Assembly: GCA_026545225.1 (NCBI GenBank)
Contig: CM048853.1
Location: forward strand, 16,122,755 to 16,186,754
Direction of reading: 5' to 3'
DNA length: 64,000 nt
Source of the DNA: Cornus controversa
Lineage: Eukaryota; Streptophyta; Magnoliopsida; Cornales; Cornaceae
Shown here piece after piece: positions 23,401 through 35,801 of this stretch. A program made the position numbers and the translations under genes. The notes below the pieces were generated by a model. It ran no database searches and had not been told where the DNA came from. It saw nothing but the letters and a program-made list of their open reading frames with translations. Within the stretch, counting starts at the first letter, position 1, and the number at the start of each line of letters is the position of its first letter.

Positions 23401-23595
23401 TGATGATGACAATTTTTGCTATTACATTTGTTGAATCTAATACTAATCCACCTGACGGTACTTTTTTTCTTCATTTGGATTATTTTGATTTTGTAATCGG
23501 TACATTTGTTTGTCATTGAGGATCGACGCAATTTTTATTGACGATCCTGACATTTGTTTAGTTTTGATTTATATTTTCTTTGTGGGTCTTTGAGA

Positions 23596-23706
23596 ATGTA
23601 CATCGGCATGATGGATCCTGAGTTGATCAAACTCGCTCAAGAACAGATGAGTTGTATGTCACCCGCCGAGATGGCCAGAATTCAACAACAAGTCTCGCCC
23701 CTTTGA
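23596..23706 (+). pseudogene. OEP61-like (TPR7) first-exon relic
   Basis: The frame from ATG 23596 reads with [14 protein letters not shown], then [11 protein letters not shown], close to the N-terminus of the plant OEP61/TPR7 chaperone receptor of ER and chloroplast membranes as I remember it. It runs into a TGA at 23704-23706, but a GT after the triple-Q codons (about 23692) could be a splice donor, as expected if this is genomic exon 1. I could not find the TPR exons downstream. Probably an exon relic rather than a gene. Confidence 0.6.
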
Positions 23707-24409
23707 CCTCAATTTGTTTTCGATACAGTAATTTTACATGAATTTTTTATTTTTTGAGAAAACCCATGTCTATTCAATGTAATTATCATAATAAACCCAA
23801 TTTTTGATGGCTCTGAGCATGTGAATAGATGTTGATTTGATGCTTTTAGCGTACAATTTTGTGGCGAATATAGTATTTTAGGTACCCTATTTAGTTGTTG
23901 TCTACGCTAGATTTTGAATTGATTCAAATTGAAAGCAGAAACACAGTAAAGCTTCTGTTTTTAGTTTCCTCCTTTTCAGAAGCATCAAGGGGGAATTCCG
24001 TATTGATTCTCTCTTTTTCCTCTTTTGCTTTGCTTTTAATTTGGTATGTTCGTTCTTATATTTTGAATTATGTATGGAAGCTGAGTTATTTTGTACTTGG
24101 GTTGGTATTTGTTTTAATTTACATTGCCTAACATTAGATTTTTGCTTATATACATATATATTTCGAGGCTTAGTGCTTTGTTGGTTTATAATGAGGTTTA
24201 GAGTCAAGGCAAGTCAAGAATTGAGGATTCACAATTTAAGCGAGATATTTGTTGTGTTTATATACATATATATTTATGTAGTATGTATATATTGATATAC
24301 CTGCGTGTATTGTTAGTTAAGTCAATAGTTAAGTCATTTGATGTGAATGTGTTTAGGAATTGTTAGTTTTGAGGGTCTTGCTGTCATTTTTGATTGAGTT
24401 ACACTTCAA
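23707..24409. other. No gene seen; intron-like AT-rich DNA
   Basis: T-rich DNA with TA-rich runs (24150-24300). It may be intron sequence carried with the flanking exon relics. Frames of 78-101 codons on both strands show no recognisable family. Confidence 0.4.
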
Positions 24410-24449
24410 GCTCTTCGGATTACGTACACTTCATTGAACAATCCTTCTT

Positions 24450-26068
24450 TGTAGTAACCCTTGTGGACGGGTGTGAGTGGGTGGGTGCGAAGACAGACAC
24501 TGGGCTGAGCTACCACACTGACAGTGTATAGGGTCCCAATCCCACATCGCCTGGGTGTGGAAAAGTATAATACCCCACTCCAACACATGGTATGATATTG
24601 TCCGCTTTGGGCCTCAACCCGCACGATTTTGCTCTTGCGTTTTACCCCAAAAGGCCTCATACCATTTGAAGAGAACATACTACATATAAGCACATCCCCT
24701 TCTCCACACCAAGGCGATGTCGGATTGAGCACCCTGTACCTTGTCAGTGTGGTAGCTCAGCCCAGTGTCTGTCTTCACACCCGCCCACTCACACCCGTCC
24801 ACAAGGGTTGCTACAATTCACCCCCTACGAGGCCCGACGTCCTCGCCGGCACACTTTCGGCTGGGTTCAGGCTCTGATACCAACTGTAATACCCTACTCC
24901 AACCCATGGTATGATATTGTCCGCTTTGGGCCTCAGCCCACACGATTTTGCTCTTGGGTTTTACCCCAAAAGGCCTCATACCATTTGAAGATAACATACT
25001 ACATATAAGCACATCCCCTTCTCCACACCCAGGCGATGTGGGATTGAGCACCCTGTACCCTGTCAGTGTGATAGCTCAGCCCAGTGTCTGTCTTTGCACC
25101 CGCCTACTAACACCCGTCCACAAGGGTTGCTACAAAAAGGGGATGTGCTTATATGGAGTATGTTCTCTTCAAATGGTATGAAGCCTTTTGGGATAAAATC
25201 CAAGAGCAAAATTGTGCGGGCTCAGGCCCAAAGCGAACAATATCATACCATGTGTTGGAGCGTGGTATTACAGTTGCCGAAAGTGTGCCGACGAGGACGT
25301 CGGGTCTCGTAGGGGGGGTGGATTGTAGTAACCCTTGTGGATGGGTGTGAGTGGGCGGGTGCGAAGACAGACACTGGGCTGAGCTACCACACTGATAGGG
25401 TACAGGGTGCCCAATCCCACATCGCCTAGGTGTCGAAAAGGGGATGTGCTTATATGTAGTATGTTCTCTTCAAATGGTATGAGGCCTTTTGAGGTAAAAC
25501 CCAAGAGCAAAATCGTGCGGGCTCAGGCCCAAAGCGGACAATATCATACCATGTGTTGGAGCAGGGTATCACACTGACAGGGTACAGGGTGCTCAATCCC
25601 ACATCGCCTGGGTGTGGAAAAGGGGATGTGCTTATATGTAGTATGTTCTCTTCAAATGGTATGAGGCCTTTTGGGGTAAAATCCAAGACCAAAACCGTGC
25701 GGGCTCAAGCCCAAAGCGGACAATATCATACCATGTGTTGGAGTGGGGTATTACAGTTCGTATTGGAGCCTGAACCCAGCCAGAAGTGTGCCGACGAAGA
25801 CGTCGGGCCTCGTAGGCGGGTGGATTGTAGTAACCCTTGTGGACTGGTGTGAGTGGCTGGGTGCGAAGACAGACACAGGGCTGAGCTACCACACTGACAG
25901 GGTGATCAATCCCACATCGCTTGGGTGTGGAAAATAGGATGTGCTTATATGTAGTATGTTCTCTTCAAATGGTATGAGGCCTTTTGGGGTAAAATCCAAG
26001 AGCAAAACTGTGCGGGCTCAGGCCCAAAGTGGACAATATCATACCATGTGTTGGAGCAGGGTATTACA
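24450..26068 (+). mobile_element. TRIM array with nested TRIM
   Basis: Forward TRIM LTRs and short internal parts in tandem: LTR 1 (24450-24565 plus 25140-25272), internal part 25273-25323 lacking the primer site, LTR 2 (25324 to about 25570), fused to a partial LTR 3 (about 25573-25755), internal part 25756-25825, LTR 4 (25826-26068). The ends have related target duplications, TTCTT (24445-24449) and TTCAT (26069-26073), one base apart. Same family as 4044-4809. Non-coding; all frames here are shadows of the repeat. Confidence 0.85.
24566..25134 (-). mobile_element. Complete nested TRIM (minus)
   Basis: A 569-bp element: LTR 24566-24815 (250 bp), 69-base internal part 24816-24884, LTR 24885-25134 (250 bp). 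Flanked by perfect AAAAG repeats (24561-24565 and 25135-25139), and inserted in LTR 1 of the host TRIM at GTGG|AAAAG|GGGATG. Primer site TGGTATCAGAGCC on minus near 24871-24883. Confidence 0.92.
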
Positions 26069-26334
26069 TTCATAGCTAACTGGTTGGAAAACAGCTGGGG
26101 GTGATCCGTGTGGAGAGTCATGGAAAGGGGTCAGATGCTAGAGTTCTGCTGTTGTTTCCATGTGAGTGTGCATTTACCCATGTGCCTCACCATCCATCCC
26201 CAATACACCATCAGATATATATATTGCAGATCTAGATTGTGGAATTCTCTTTCTTTATGTTAGTTAGATTATTTTTTGTTTTTTTTTTTATATTTTGCAA
26301 ATCCATATTGCTATGTTAGTTGATTATTTTTTGT

Positions 26335-26400
26335 TTGCCAGTTTTTGTGCGAGATCTGCAACAAAGAATTTCAATGGGACCAGAACCTTTAGTTTCACCG
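26335..26400 (+). pseudogene. INDETERMINATE-DOMAIN (IDD) zinc-finger exon relic
   Basis: After an acceptor-like TTTGCCAG the frame reads FVCEICNKEFQWDQNL, then a stop where the family has Q, then FHRRG: the first C2H2 finger of plant IDD transcription factors (normally nuclear DNA-binding). The CxxC pair and first H remain; a stop replaces the second H. The 107-codon frame that overlaps it (26295-26618) is in another register. Later IDD fingers cannot be read with confidence, though 26410-26480 has hints (FCP, HH, LGD). Confidence 0.65.
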
Positions 26401-28430
26401 ACGAGGTTAGCGAACTAGCACGGTGGTTCTGCCCCGGCCGTGGCCCACCCCTCGTGATGCATCACATTCTTGGTGATCGAGACATCGATTTCGTTTCCAT
26501 CCCCTCCATGAACTTCTCAAAACCGCCGCATATGCCGCCAGAGAGCGTGTGGTGGAGCACAATGTCCATCGCAAATGCCTACAGACTCCGTGCTGAAATT
26601 TCCTTACAGGTTCGATGAGAAATTTGTTGCACTGCCGCCAGAGAAATTTTATGACTCAGGCATGTGGTGTGTGCGGCCATCGCTAGGGGTGGCGCCGCCA
26701 CATCGTTCAACGCAGTTGTACCACTTTCCAGCGAAAAGGGCGGCGATATAGTATGGATGTGCACAGATTTAGAAGAAGAATAAGAATTTTATATGTTTCA
26801 GTTCGTTTAGAAGGATTAATCCTATAATATGTGGCTTCGAGTTAGATGATTTGATTATTATTGATAAATGGAAGTACTAATTAGGGATTAATTCGAATGT
26901 AATTTAAAATCCACAGTATGTGGATTAATCATTAATTGTAAATATTAAATATTAATGATTTGAAGTTTTGAACGTTTATTATTTCTATTCAATCTCAAAT
27001 TTATTTATTTATTGCTTGGATTTTACGCTTTCAATTTCATTGATTACTCTAATTATTCCGAAATTGTGTTTTACTATTTTTATTTTTTATTTATTTTTGG
27101 ATATTTTATTGAATGTCTAAGCTCAAATTCTTTTGTGGGAAATTTCCATTTGTGTTTAGATTTTCCTTGCGATGTTAGATTTTGTTTTGCTTGTAGATGA
27201 ATGGAGAGATTTAACTAAAAAGTCCACTACTTAAAAACTTAAATAGACAATTATTAATAGTTTTTAGTTATTAAATTTAATTCCTACCTCCTTTCATTGA
27301 ACCAGTCGTTTCTAGATTTCCAAAATAAAACTATAGCAAGACTAGCAAGTGGTTATAGTACTCCTTGAACCTCTCTCTCTCTCTTTTTCTTTTTTTTGGA
27401 AAGTTAAGCAAGTTGTATAAAATAAAAATAATTACATGGGGCTGGCTAAAGAAGGCCCAAGGTCCAAAATTACAAAATTAATGGTCTATGTCTACCAAAA
27501 ACTCTATTGATTTGATGGGTATAGAAGCTAACTCTAGATGGGTTTGAAATAAAAATTTTGATACTGCTCTTTGCATGTTGTGATCAAGATTTTGATGCAA
27601 GCACTTATTTTTTAATTTCAGATTTTCTGGACATATATTTTTCTAACATAGTGAAAACCACTGCCATTCAATTTTTATTAATTTTACATTTATGGTTAAA
27701 TTTTCAATGGCTTTGAAGAGTAGAGTTTTCTTTTAGAAGAATAGAAATAAAATTGATATTTAGGTTTAAGAAGAATGTTAGGCATGCCTAAATGGTTCAT
27801 GGATCTTGTGTCTTTTTTTTTTGAACTGTGGAGAGCATGGCCATGGTGAGGTTGGTTTCGGTCTTGGTCTTGGTGTTTCGCTAGTGGAGAGGTGGAGTGA
27901 GTTTAGTTCCGATCTTGGTGTTCTGGCGGTGGAGAGGTGGAGCTGGTGAAGAGGACCTGACAGTGGTTTCGATTAAAGACCCGTTTTGGCTTTGAAGAAG
28001 ATGGTGCATGATGGTGCTGACAGGTGATGTTGGAGGTAATAATGCAAAAGCTCCTCTCCTTCTCGGCCACTGTGATGCCTTGTGTTATATATATAGATAT
28101 ATATTGTTTGAACTTTGAACAGAATCAATTTTAAGATAATATCTGCTTAGCCATGGTTGGACCGAAATAACAAGCCCAGTTGATTCCCTTTTTTCATCTT
28201 CACTGGAATAGAGTTTTTATATAGAATCAATTCTTGAGGACATAATTGCAGGCATCCAATTAGTCCAGCCCCAATTTTTTAAAAAAAAATAAATAAATAA
28301 CCCTCTTTTAGTTTTCATTTTTTTTTTGTGTGGTATGGTCATTTTGGTATTTTTTTTTTTATAAATGTTTGAAACAATATTATAACATGCAAAAGAAAAT
28401 ATTATTATTTAAATTTTTATACATCTCTAC
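26401..28430. other. No gene recognised; AT-rich
   Basis: 26400-26780 is more GC-rich than what follows and may be further decayed exon DNA. 26780-27800 is T- and A-rich. 27838-28060 has short repeats of GGTGGAGAGGTGGAG. No frame of convincing length or recognisable domain. Confidence 0.4.
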
Positions 28431-28975
28431 ATCTAGAAAACACGGACACGGAACATAGGTACGACATGACACCGACACGGCGATATAAGAAATTTTAAAA
28501 AAATAGGACACAGACACGGACACGGACATGGCCAAGATACGGTTATAAAATAATAATATAATATATTAATATATATTAATTAATCAATAAAAAAATACTA
28601 CATTACAAAAATATTTCAATTCATCATCAAACAATTAAGAACCAAACAAACTTATAAACAAAAATAAACAAATAGATTAAAATAAATTAAAGAACCAAAC
28701 TTTTTTAGTTTTCTACATATATTTAGCTTAGATTTTAATCATAACTTAGTATCATATAATTTTCATTTAAATGAATATACATCACTGCTATGAAGTGTCC
28801 GATACGTCTTCGAGGAGTGTCCAAAAGTGTCCGAAAAGTGTCAAGGAGTGTTCGAAAATTGTCCTAAAAAGAAAAATGTCAGGGCACTTCTACGAAGTGT
28901 CCGACACGTGTTCGAGGAGTGTCCAAATATCCGACACGAGTATGACACACTCAATGAAGTGTCCGTACTTTATAA
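28431..28975. repeat. Fold-back element with CGGACAC/GTGTCCG arms
   Basis: Left part (28440-28535) is rich in GGACACGG/ACACGGACA words, and right part (28795-28970) in the complement, GTGTCCGA/GTGTCCAA, around an AT-rich middle. Together they can fold into an imperfect stem-loop. This resembles GACACGGAC-rich dispersed repeats of plant genomes. Exact ends and target duplication were not found. Confidence 0.5.
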
Positions 28976-31900
28976 CTCTACATTAACATATTTATATACA
29001 TTGACATCTATATCCTATTTTTTTTATAATTTTTTGTATCACTATCCTTATAGTGAAGCCCTTGTTGAAAAGGCAAAACGCAAATGACCAAATTACTTTG
29101 GCTACCATTTCAAATTACATTTATAAGATAGTTAATGGACTTAAATCATCTTTTGAAGCTCCATAGCTCAAAGAGGAAGTTGGAGAGAGAAAAAATTCAC
29201 ACGCCCATTTGTTTACCAGAGAGTTCTATCCAGAGAGGGAATGAGGTATTACTTGGACTAAATCCTTTAATTAGTGACATGATTTGCATCGATTTGTCAA
29301 CTTAGAGAGCTTCAAATTTTGTTTATTTACTTTCCTCTAGTCGTAGACCCATAATAATCCCAATTTCCAAACAGTATATAACACAAATGATGCTTCGAAT
29401 TGAAGAACGTCATTGTTTACTAAAATTCTCTATTTGCCATCTCTTCTTTAGTATAGCTCCCCACTCTACCGATAATTGGAGGCAGAGGGTTTATTGTTGT
29501 CATGGTTTGCGAATTCTAAATTAAACTCTACCCATAATTGGAGGCAGAGGGTTTATTGTTGTCATGGTTTGTGAATTCTAAATAAAGAAATGAGATGATA
29601 ATGTTAACATTTTTATGTTTTAATGGAAAACAAAACTGAAAATCACAAATCTCCAGTAGAATACTATAACTGTCCTGTAGGTTGAATATCAAGTGCCGTC
29701 AAAAACAAGAAAAAGAAAACATCATTAATAAAGGAAAGTCCGGAGCCCAACGTGTAAAATAATGAATTCATTTTTAAATCCCTTTTGTTTAGCTAGTAGA
29801 ACAAATAGCAGTTCTGTAAACTCAAAGTCAAGTCAATCTCCAACATTTGTCTCTGCTTTTGTTATTATAAATAAGTTCATGTTTTCAGGCCTCTATGCAT
29901 GAGTTCTAGAATCAAGGTATTTTTGTTTGTGTCATATAGATTCCTTCCATGGGCTAGTCATTTTGTGACTGCAATTTACATCGATTGAAAAGAGAAATCA
30001 GAAAATTCTTCATAATACATATAAAATATAACATATGATTGTCTAAAAGCATACAGAGTAAGTTGAATCATCCATTGCTAAGCGAAAAACAAGTTGCTTA
30101 TACTAGTGAATAAGTGTGAATTAATTAATTGAGAAGACGAGCTTGAGCAAATAAGTAGCTGGTTTATCACAGAACTTGGACAGGTACTAACAAAAAGACT
30201 TGCCACCGGTTGGTTTAATTGGTACTAGGTTCAAGTCCCAATTGGAATGAGAAAAAATAAGGATCCACACCTAAAAACTTAGCACAACACTCCTTGCAAA
30301 AAGTTAATGACAACTCTAGCAAATGTTAGCAAAATGATGTCACCACTCAAATACTCCCAACCAAGGTGTCATGATCACGATGCATCTATTTATTAAAGAT
30401 ATGTGAAGGGCATAGTTTTCATCTTATTTTATTTTTTATTTCATTAATTATATTACAACATTGGGTATTAGTTCAGTTGATATAACCTCTCCTTCCTCAA
30501 AGGGAGGTGTGGACTTAAAACGGGTTTTTTGCGTGGCCAAATGGCATAGGATCTTCGACAAATAGGGTATAATTATAAATTATTTATTGATGTATAGAGA
30601 TAAATGATGTTATGGAGATTGTAAAAGCTGGTAGCAAGATATTGAAGTTGATGTTTGAAACATCCACGGTATGGACATGCTGAAGTTGAGTTTTGACACT
30701 AAGGTTTTCGATGGACATGCTAAATGAATTTTGTGAATATAGCACTCCATAGGAACACTAAAGTCAATATAGGTGGCACAGTAGCATTTTCAACCAAGTT
30801 AGGTTCAATGGACTTCAATTTGCAGGCCCAATGATCATTAAACTTGATGAGTTTTCCGAAAACTTTAGGTCACAGTTTCAAGCCTATTGGCTTCCAAAAC
30901 TTACAAGACATGGCTTCATTTGCCCAAGGGTTTTCAAAGTGCAATCTTATGAATGTTTTCATGCCTTCTTTTCACATTTTCAGAAATTAGTTTAGATAAC
31001 TTCCAAGAACCTCTCCATTCTTTAAAAATATAAATTTTCATGTCTCTTGTTGTCTCCTAGCAACCAAATAGTGTTAAGAACTTTTTGAAAATCAATCACC
31101 TCATAAGCATATTTATAGAAACGCCATCTACTAAACATTTTCAGATATTAGAAAAGCTCAGTATCTTCACACAAATTTGTAAATTACACAAAGCTTCTTT
31201 TTTAAAGAATAAAAAGTATGACTCTTGCTTAAATGATGCCTCTTTGTATCGAGAAGTCAATTGAGAAAATTTCTCCAATTCTTTAGCACCCTCCAGCGAA
31301 AATGGTTATGGAATATTTTTTATTCTGGTGTATAAGCTAATTTATTGATGGGTTTATAATATATGTGAGACATTGTTATCAAAAAAATTTATTTTCTTCT
31401 ATTCCAATTAACCTTATACAGCTTTACCTTTCTGCTGTTAACATATTATATCATGACATATGCCCACTCACTTTGAGAGATTTAAGCAAGCACCTCTCTA
31501 AGAACATTGAGGCTGTCCAACTTTTCCTTTGTCTAGATCACAATTGACCCATTGAGGCCAATGTATCTTCTAAATTTTCAGAGCATACAACATTTTGCTT
31601 GAATAAAATCTATTTCAGAAACATAATAGTCATATTTATATCCTCAAGGCAAGTTAATGAAATGAAAATCACAATGAGCATAGTTGTTCATCTTACGGGT
31701 TAGTTGGAAAAGTTAAATCATAATTCATAAAGGAACATCTGTAATTTATTAATAAAAGCAAGCATTTAAGAAAAGCTTGTCTCTTCCAAATCTCTGGTCT
31801 AATATTTACAATGATTATGTGTCACTCTAAGTTTACGATCTCTTCAACAAAATCGAGATGCATGTGGCGGATTCGGAAATTTTTGGTCCAGTCTTTCCCT

Positions 31901-32596
31901 TTCTCCCTTTGGCAACATGGTTTTAGCAATGGACAGTTGTTTATATACAAGTAAGAGAGGGAGTTGGGCAGCCCCTCTTCTGGCAAGGATTGGAGCTTTG
32001 GGTAGAACTCGATGGACAGAGTTTTAAGAGAGGTGAGGTGAGGTGTTGAAGACCTTTGTGGTTTTTGATTTCAGATTTGGAAGGTTCCAGATGTAGATCT
32101 CGCTAAGAGTGGTGGGCAATAGTCACTCCTTTGGAAATGACTCCAACACTTGTTCTTTATATCCAGCACTAACGTTGAATGATGATAGAAGAGAAGGGAC
32201 GGTTTGCTGCAAACCCCACCCCATCTCAGTAATTTGAGAATATCTAATTGGGTTGTTAATTATTTAAGTTGCTTACTTTGTGGAGTTTTAAATGTTTTAG
32301 CTAATTTTGTCGATGTATGTTCTTTTGTTTAATGTGAATATTTGATTTGTTAGTAAGTATTGATTGATTTTAAATGTTTGTGAAATCTTTGTTTTAAATG
32401 TAAATTTTTCTTTTAAATAAATTGGATGGGTTTTTGGACTGCAATTCCTTTTATTTATTTTTTAATTCTTATCGGGTTGGGCTAGACTATTGGATTGGAC
32501 TATATATATATATATATATATATATAGATATGGGCTAAATATATTTATAAGTATGATTTTTTAATTATTTAGGAATTATTGTAGTAATTCTAGAAA
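28976..32596. other. No gene recognised; AT-rich intergenic
   Basis: About 3.6 kb without a convincing reading frame. A 62-base tandem duplication lies at 29463-29586. Possible tRNA-derived SINE scraps lie at 30195-30250 (a box-B-like GGTTCAAGTCC) and 30465-30530 (TTAGTTCAGTTG, box-A-like); neither is complete. A TA microsatellite is at about 32503-32526. Confidence 0.5.
29463..29586. repeat. 62-base tandem duplication
   Basis: Two units with ATAATTGGAGGCAGAGGG and GTTGTCATGGTTTG, offset by 62 bases, with about three differences. Simple local duplication. Confidence 0.9.
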
Positions 32597-33830
32597 GGGT
32601 AAAGTGCAAAAAACACCCCTGTTATATATAAAATGTGCAAGAAATACCCTTACTATTTGATATGTGCATATAAATCCCTATAATTTTAAAATTTGGAGCA
32701 AATTGCCCCCTATTGCATAAATCTATTATAAATAGCATTTGACTTTTTTGAAAAACCTAAATTACCCTTGTTGACTGTTTGGCACCTGAACATACCAACC
32801 CATCATTACGCCTTCTCTCTCTCTTCTCTGTCTTCTTTCCTTCTTTTTCCTTTTTCCCATCTCTAATCTCTCACCCTGCTCTCTCTCTCTATCTCTAATT
32901 TTTATTTACTTATCCACTATTTTAGAGAAATTTCTGAACCAATACTTCTAGATCCGCAAACATCTATCTACAGAGGGGAGAGAGAGAATAGACATGGCGG
33001 AAAATAAATTAATAATAAATAAGGATATTAAAAAGTCAAAATGTCCAAAAAGGGGATCCGTTTCTCTCTCTCTCTCTCTCTTTCTTTCTCTGTTCAATCT
33101 CAATCACAGTGAACCTACTATTAATACATATACAATATACATAGTATATAGGTCATCTATATCATTCCACTACTGATGCCCCACCACCACCACCATGACA
33201 CCCCACCACCACCACCACCATCGACTCCACAGAGAATGCGGGATTATATTTCTTTTCATCTCTATTTTTTCTTTGTAATCAAATAGAGCAGCTTAGATAA
33301 GTCACATGAGAGATAGAGATATGGGTTTGGTTTTCAACTCTATATTCTTTGTCTTTTTTTTCATCTCCGTTTACTTTCTTTGTGCATGGGTTTGCTCTGT
33401 TTTTATGAACATATAAACCCATATATATCGAAATGGGTTTGTAAATATATGGAAGTGGGTTTGCTATATTTTTACAAATGTATAAATGCATACATACATA
33501 TATATATATAAATGCATATATATTATTTATGAAAGAAGAGAGATAGAGAGAGAGAATAATGAGAGATTACTAAGAGAAAAAGAAAAAAGAGAGAGATTAG
33601 AGAGAGAAAAAGAAAAGGAGAGAGAGAGTGTGTGTTTTTTTTAATTTAACATTTTATCTTTTTTTTTATAAATAAAATAAGGATACTTTGGTCTTTTCAA
33701 CGTCAAAATTCTCCCAATTTTGAAATTTGTCCTTAATTGCACCAAATTGAAAAATGTAAGGGGTTTATCGCACCATAGGGGGGTATTTGAACGTTTGGTA
33801 TATAATAGGGGTGTTTTATGCACTTTACCC
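32597..33830. mobile_element. Non-autonomous Mutator-like element
   Basis: Inverted termini of about 30 bases begin GGGTAAAGTGCA..AAACACCCC on both strands, with homology extending more weakly inward. Nine-base flanks TTCTAGAAA (32588-32596) and TTCTAAAAA (33831-33839) agree at eight of nine positions, as expected for a Mutator-type duplication. 1234 bp, no transposase. Inside are CT/GA microsatellites (about 33060-33080, 33535-33625), a CCACCACCA tract (33180-33225) and TA runs. Confidence 0.75.
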
Positions 33831-34126
33831 TTCTAAAAAAGAAATAAAATAAAAGAAAAAGAAAAGGATTAGGGTTTCTGTTGCTTTTATGCACAGAGAG
33901 GGAAAGAACGATTGACACAAGAAAGGAGGGAGCAATCATTGGGACGAGTTCGTGTTCATCGAAAGGCAAGTTCTAACTCTTATCTTCCCCTTTGAACTTG
34001 TTTACATAGTCTAAGTATCGTGTCATTTGATTGTATCTGTGAGTATGTAATTAGGTATGAAAATTTGTATATTTTTCTGTTGAAAACTTTGTGAAATGCT
34101 TATAGTAGATGAATATATGCGTAAGA

Positions 34127-34160
<34 letters not shown>

Positions 34161-34360
34161 TTGTTGTACGTGTATATACGTATAAGCACAAATCTGTGAT
34201 TGATAAAGGTTGTTAATTTGTTCCTTTCTATGTTATTCTTACTTAGGTAAATGATCCTTGAACATTTGGATTCCGATCATGGAGGAATTTGGGTTTAATT
34301 TTGAAATTTTGTTGAATAACCCTAAAACTTGTGAATATGGAGTTTTCGTTTCGGGCCATG
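33831..34360. other. No gene recognised; TA/GT microsatellite
   Basis: Contains a TA then TG repeat at about 34127-34160. The DNA up to 34360 is the target flank of element A. A short frame starting at 34280 ends within the flank; no family recognised. Confidence 0.4.
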
Positions 34361-35764
34361 TGATGTGGCTAAACCTGATTGCAATTGTAAGCTTAATTTT
34401 GCCCTTTTTTAAAATATAATTTAACCACTCGCAAGAGCACGAATCTTTGTAGATACGGTTCTATATTGAGGGTATCGATCCCACGAGGACTAGTTGTTAA
34501 TTGTCTTGAAGATAGATTAATTCCACTTTAATTCTAAAAACAAGGTTTTTGATTTTTGTTTTAAAACTATTGCATGAAATGTAAAAATACTAAATTTAAA
34601 GAGTTATAAGTTGGGAGAGAGAACTAGGGGTGGTTTCCACCACTAGCCATTCACATGTCCATAAATGTAGCAAGCTTGGGATTTATAAAATTAAATGTCT
34701 AACAATGTCATTAGGCTTGTGACCTCAATGACATATCAAAAGATTAATGTGTGTGCAAACCTATCATAATCCATCTTCAACAAGCATAGTTCTTCAATCT
34801 AACTAATTACCCTACTCTCTAAGTGAACCTAAATGCATCCAAACTACCTTATCTTGGCATGGTTTATACAAGTAGGAACAACACATTCAATTTAAATACC
34901 ATTACCTAGCCATCATTTGCATTTCTTGTGGAAGATGCAAATGTTGTGCATTCACATGATAGATTCTACTCTAAGATAAGAATAAAATCAACATCAAATG
35001 AATATATATAAGAAATGTATAAGTGTACATTGTCACTAGACTAAGTAATCAATATTTGAATACAAATCCCAAATAATGCTACAAAAATGAACAAGTTTAC
35101 ATGGCTAGGGGTTTCACCCACACCCTAGTAGAGAAGTTAGTTGCTCATAGCAGCCTTGTACTCTTCCATTGATGGAGAAAATTAAGCTTCAAGGTCTGGT
35201 TCAGCTCCCCTTCCTCCTCTCCCGAATCTCTAATGTATGGCCTCTGTTGTATGTGGAAAAAATGGCTCCTTTTGTGCTTTTGTGGCTACTTTACATCCTT
35301 GGGACCCACTATGTATATATATATAGCAATATATATATCAACTAAGTCAATGATATCTCCATGTGTCTTGTTCAAGTCAGAAAATCCATTCAAGTCATGC
35401 AAAAAGGTGGATTTTGTTGCAAGTGGGAGAGCAGGTGAGCAAGTGGGCAAGTGGGTCTGTAGAATCTCGATTGATCGAGATTGGAATCTCGATTGATCGA
35501 GATTTTGATTAATCGAAATGCATGCCTCGATCAATCGAGATTCTGATTGATCGAGATCAACATCTCGATTGATCGAGATGCCTTAGCTTCATTTTTGAAT
35601 TCTGCTCTTCAACTGCAAATGGCCTCAAACATTGCTCCTTTTGGTACAAAACCTACAATACATCAAAAACACAAAAATATCATAAACGTACCTCAATAAA
35701 CGTAATAACGGGACTAACATATACAATAAAGAGGGTTCAAATGCATAGTATTGAACAGTTATCA
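34361..35764 (-). repeat. 3' LTR of element A
   Basis: 1404 bp from TGATGTGGC to ACAGTTATCA in plus coordinates. It is longer than its partner mainly because its palindrome array (about 35464-35579) has more units. On minus it is preceded by the polypurine tract (35765-35777). Confidence 0.93.
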
Positions 35765-35801
35765 CACCCCCAAACTTACACATTGCTAGTCCCTTAGCAA
35801 T
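35765..35801 (-). other. Polypurine tract and adjacent hairpin of element A
   Basis: On minus, hairpin ATTGCTA/TAGCAAT (35782-35801, six-base loop) stands just before AAGTTTGGGGGTG (35765-35777), which abuts the LTR. The same pair occurs in both B copies. The tract primes plus-strand DNA; the role of the hairpin is unknown. Confidence 0.85.

Larger units (their letters stand above)
24410..26161 (+). pseudogene. STRUBBELIG-receptor-family exon relic, split by TRIM array
   Basis: 24410-24449 encodes a stretch with YTSLNNPS, and 26074 onward continues in the same frame, once one target duplication is discounted, with LTGWKTAGGDPCGESW and KGVRC. This is the hallmark N-terminal segment of STRUBBELIG-type leucine-rich-repeat receptor kinases, which act at the plasma membrane in tissue patterning. 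Two in-frame stops (TAG at the insertion junction, TAG at 26139-26141) show decay. The exon ends at a good donor, GTGAGT (26162-26167). Signal peptide, LRR and kinase exons are not found here, so it is either one exon of a dead gene or a captured fragment. Confidence 0.7.

Noticed and set aside
26295-26618. A 107-codon frame as a new gene
   Set aside because: It overlaps, in another register, a decayed IDD zinc finger; no domain is recognised in this frame.
30195-30530. tRNA-derived SINEs (box-A- and box-B-like words)
   Set aside because: A and B boxes are not at proper spacing within one unit and no ends or target duplications were seen. Mentioned only as possible scraps.
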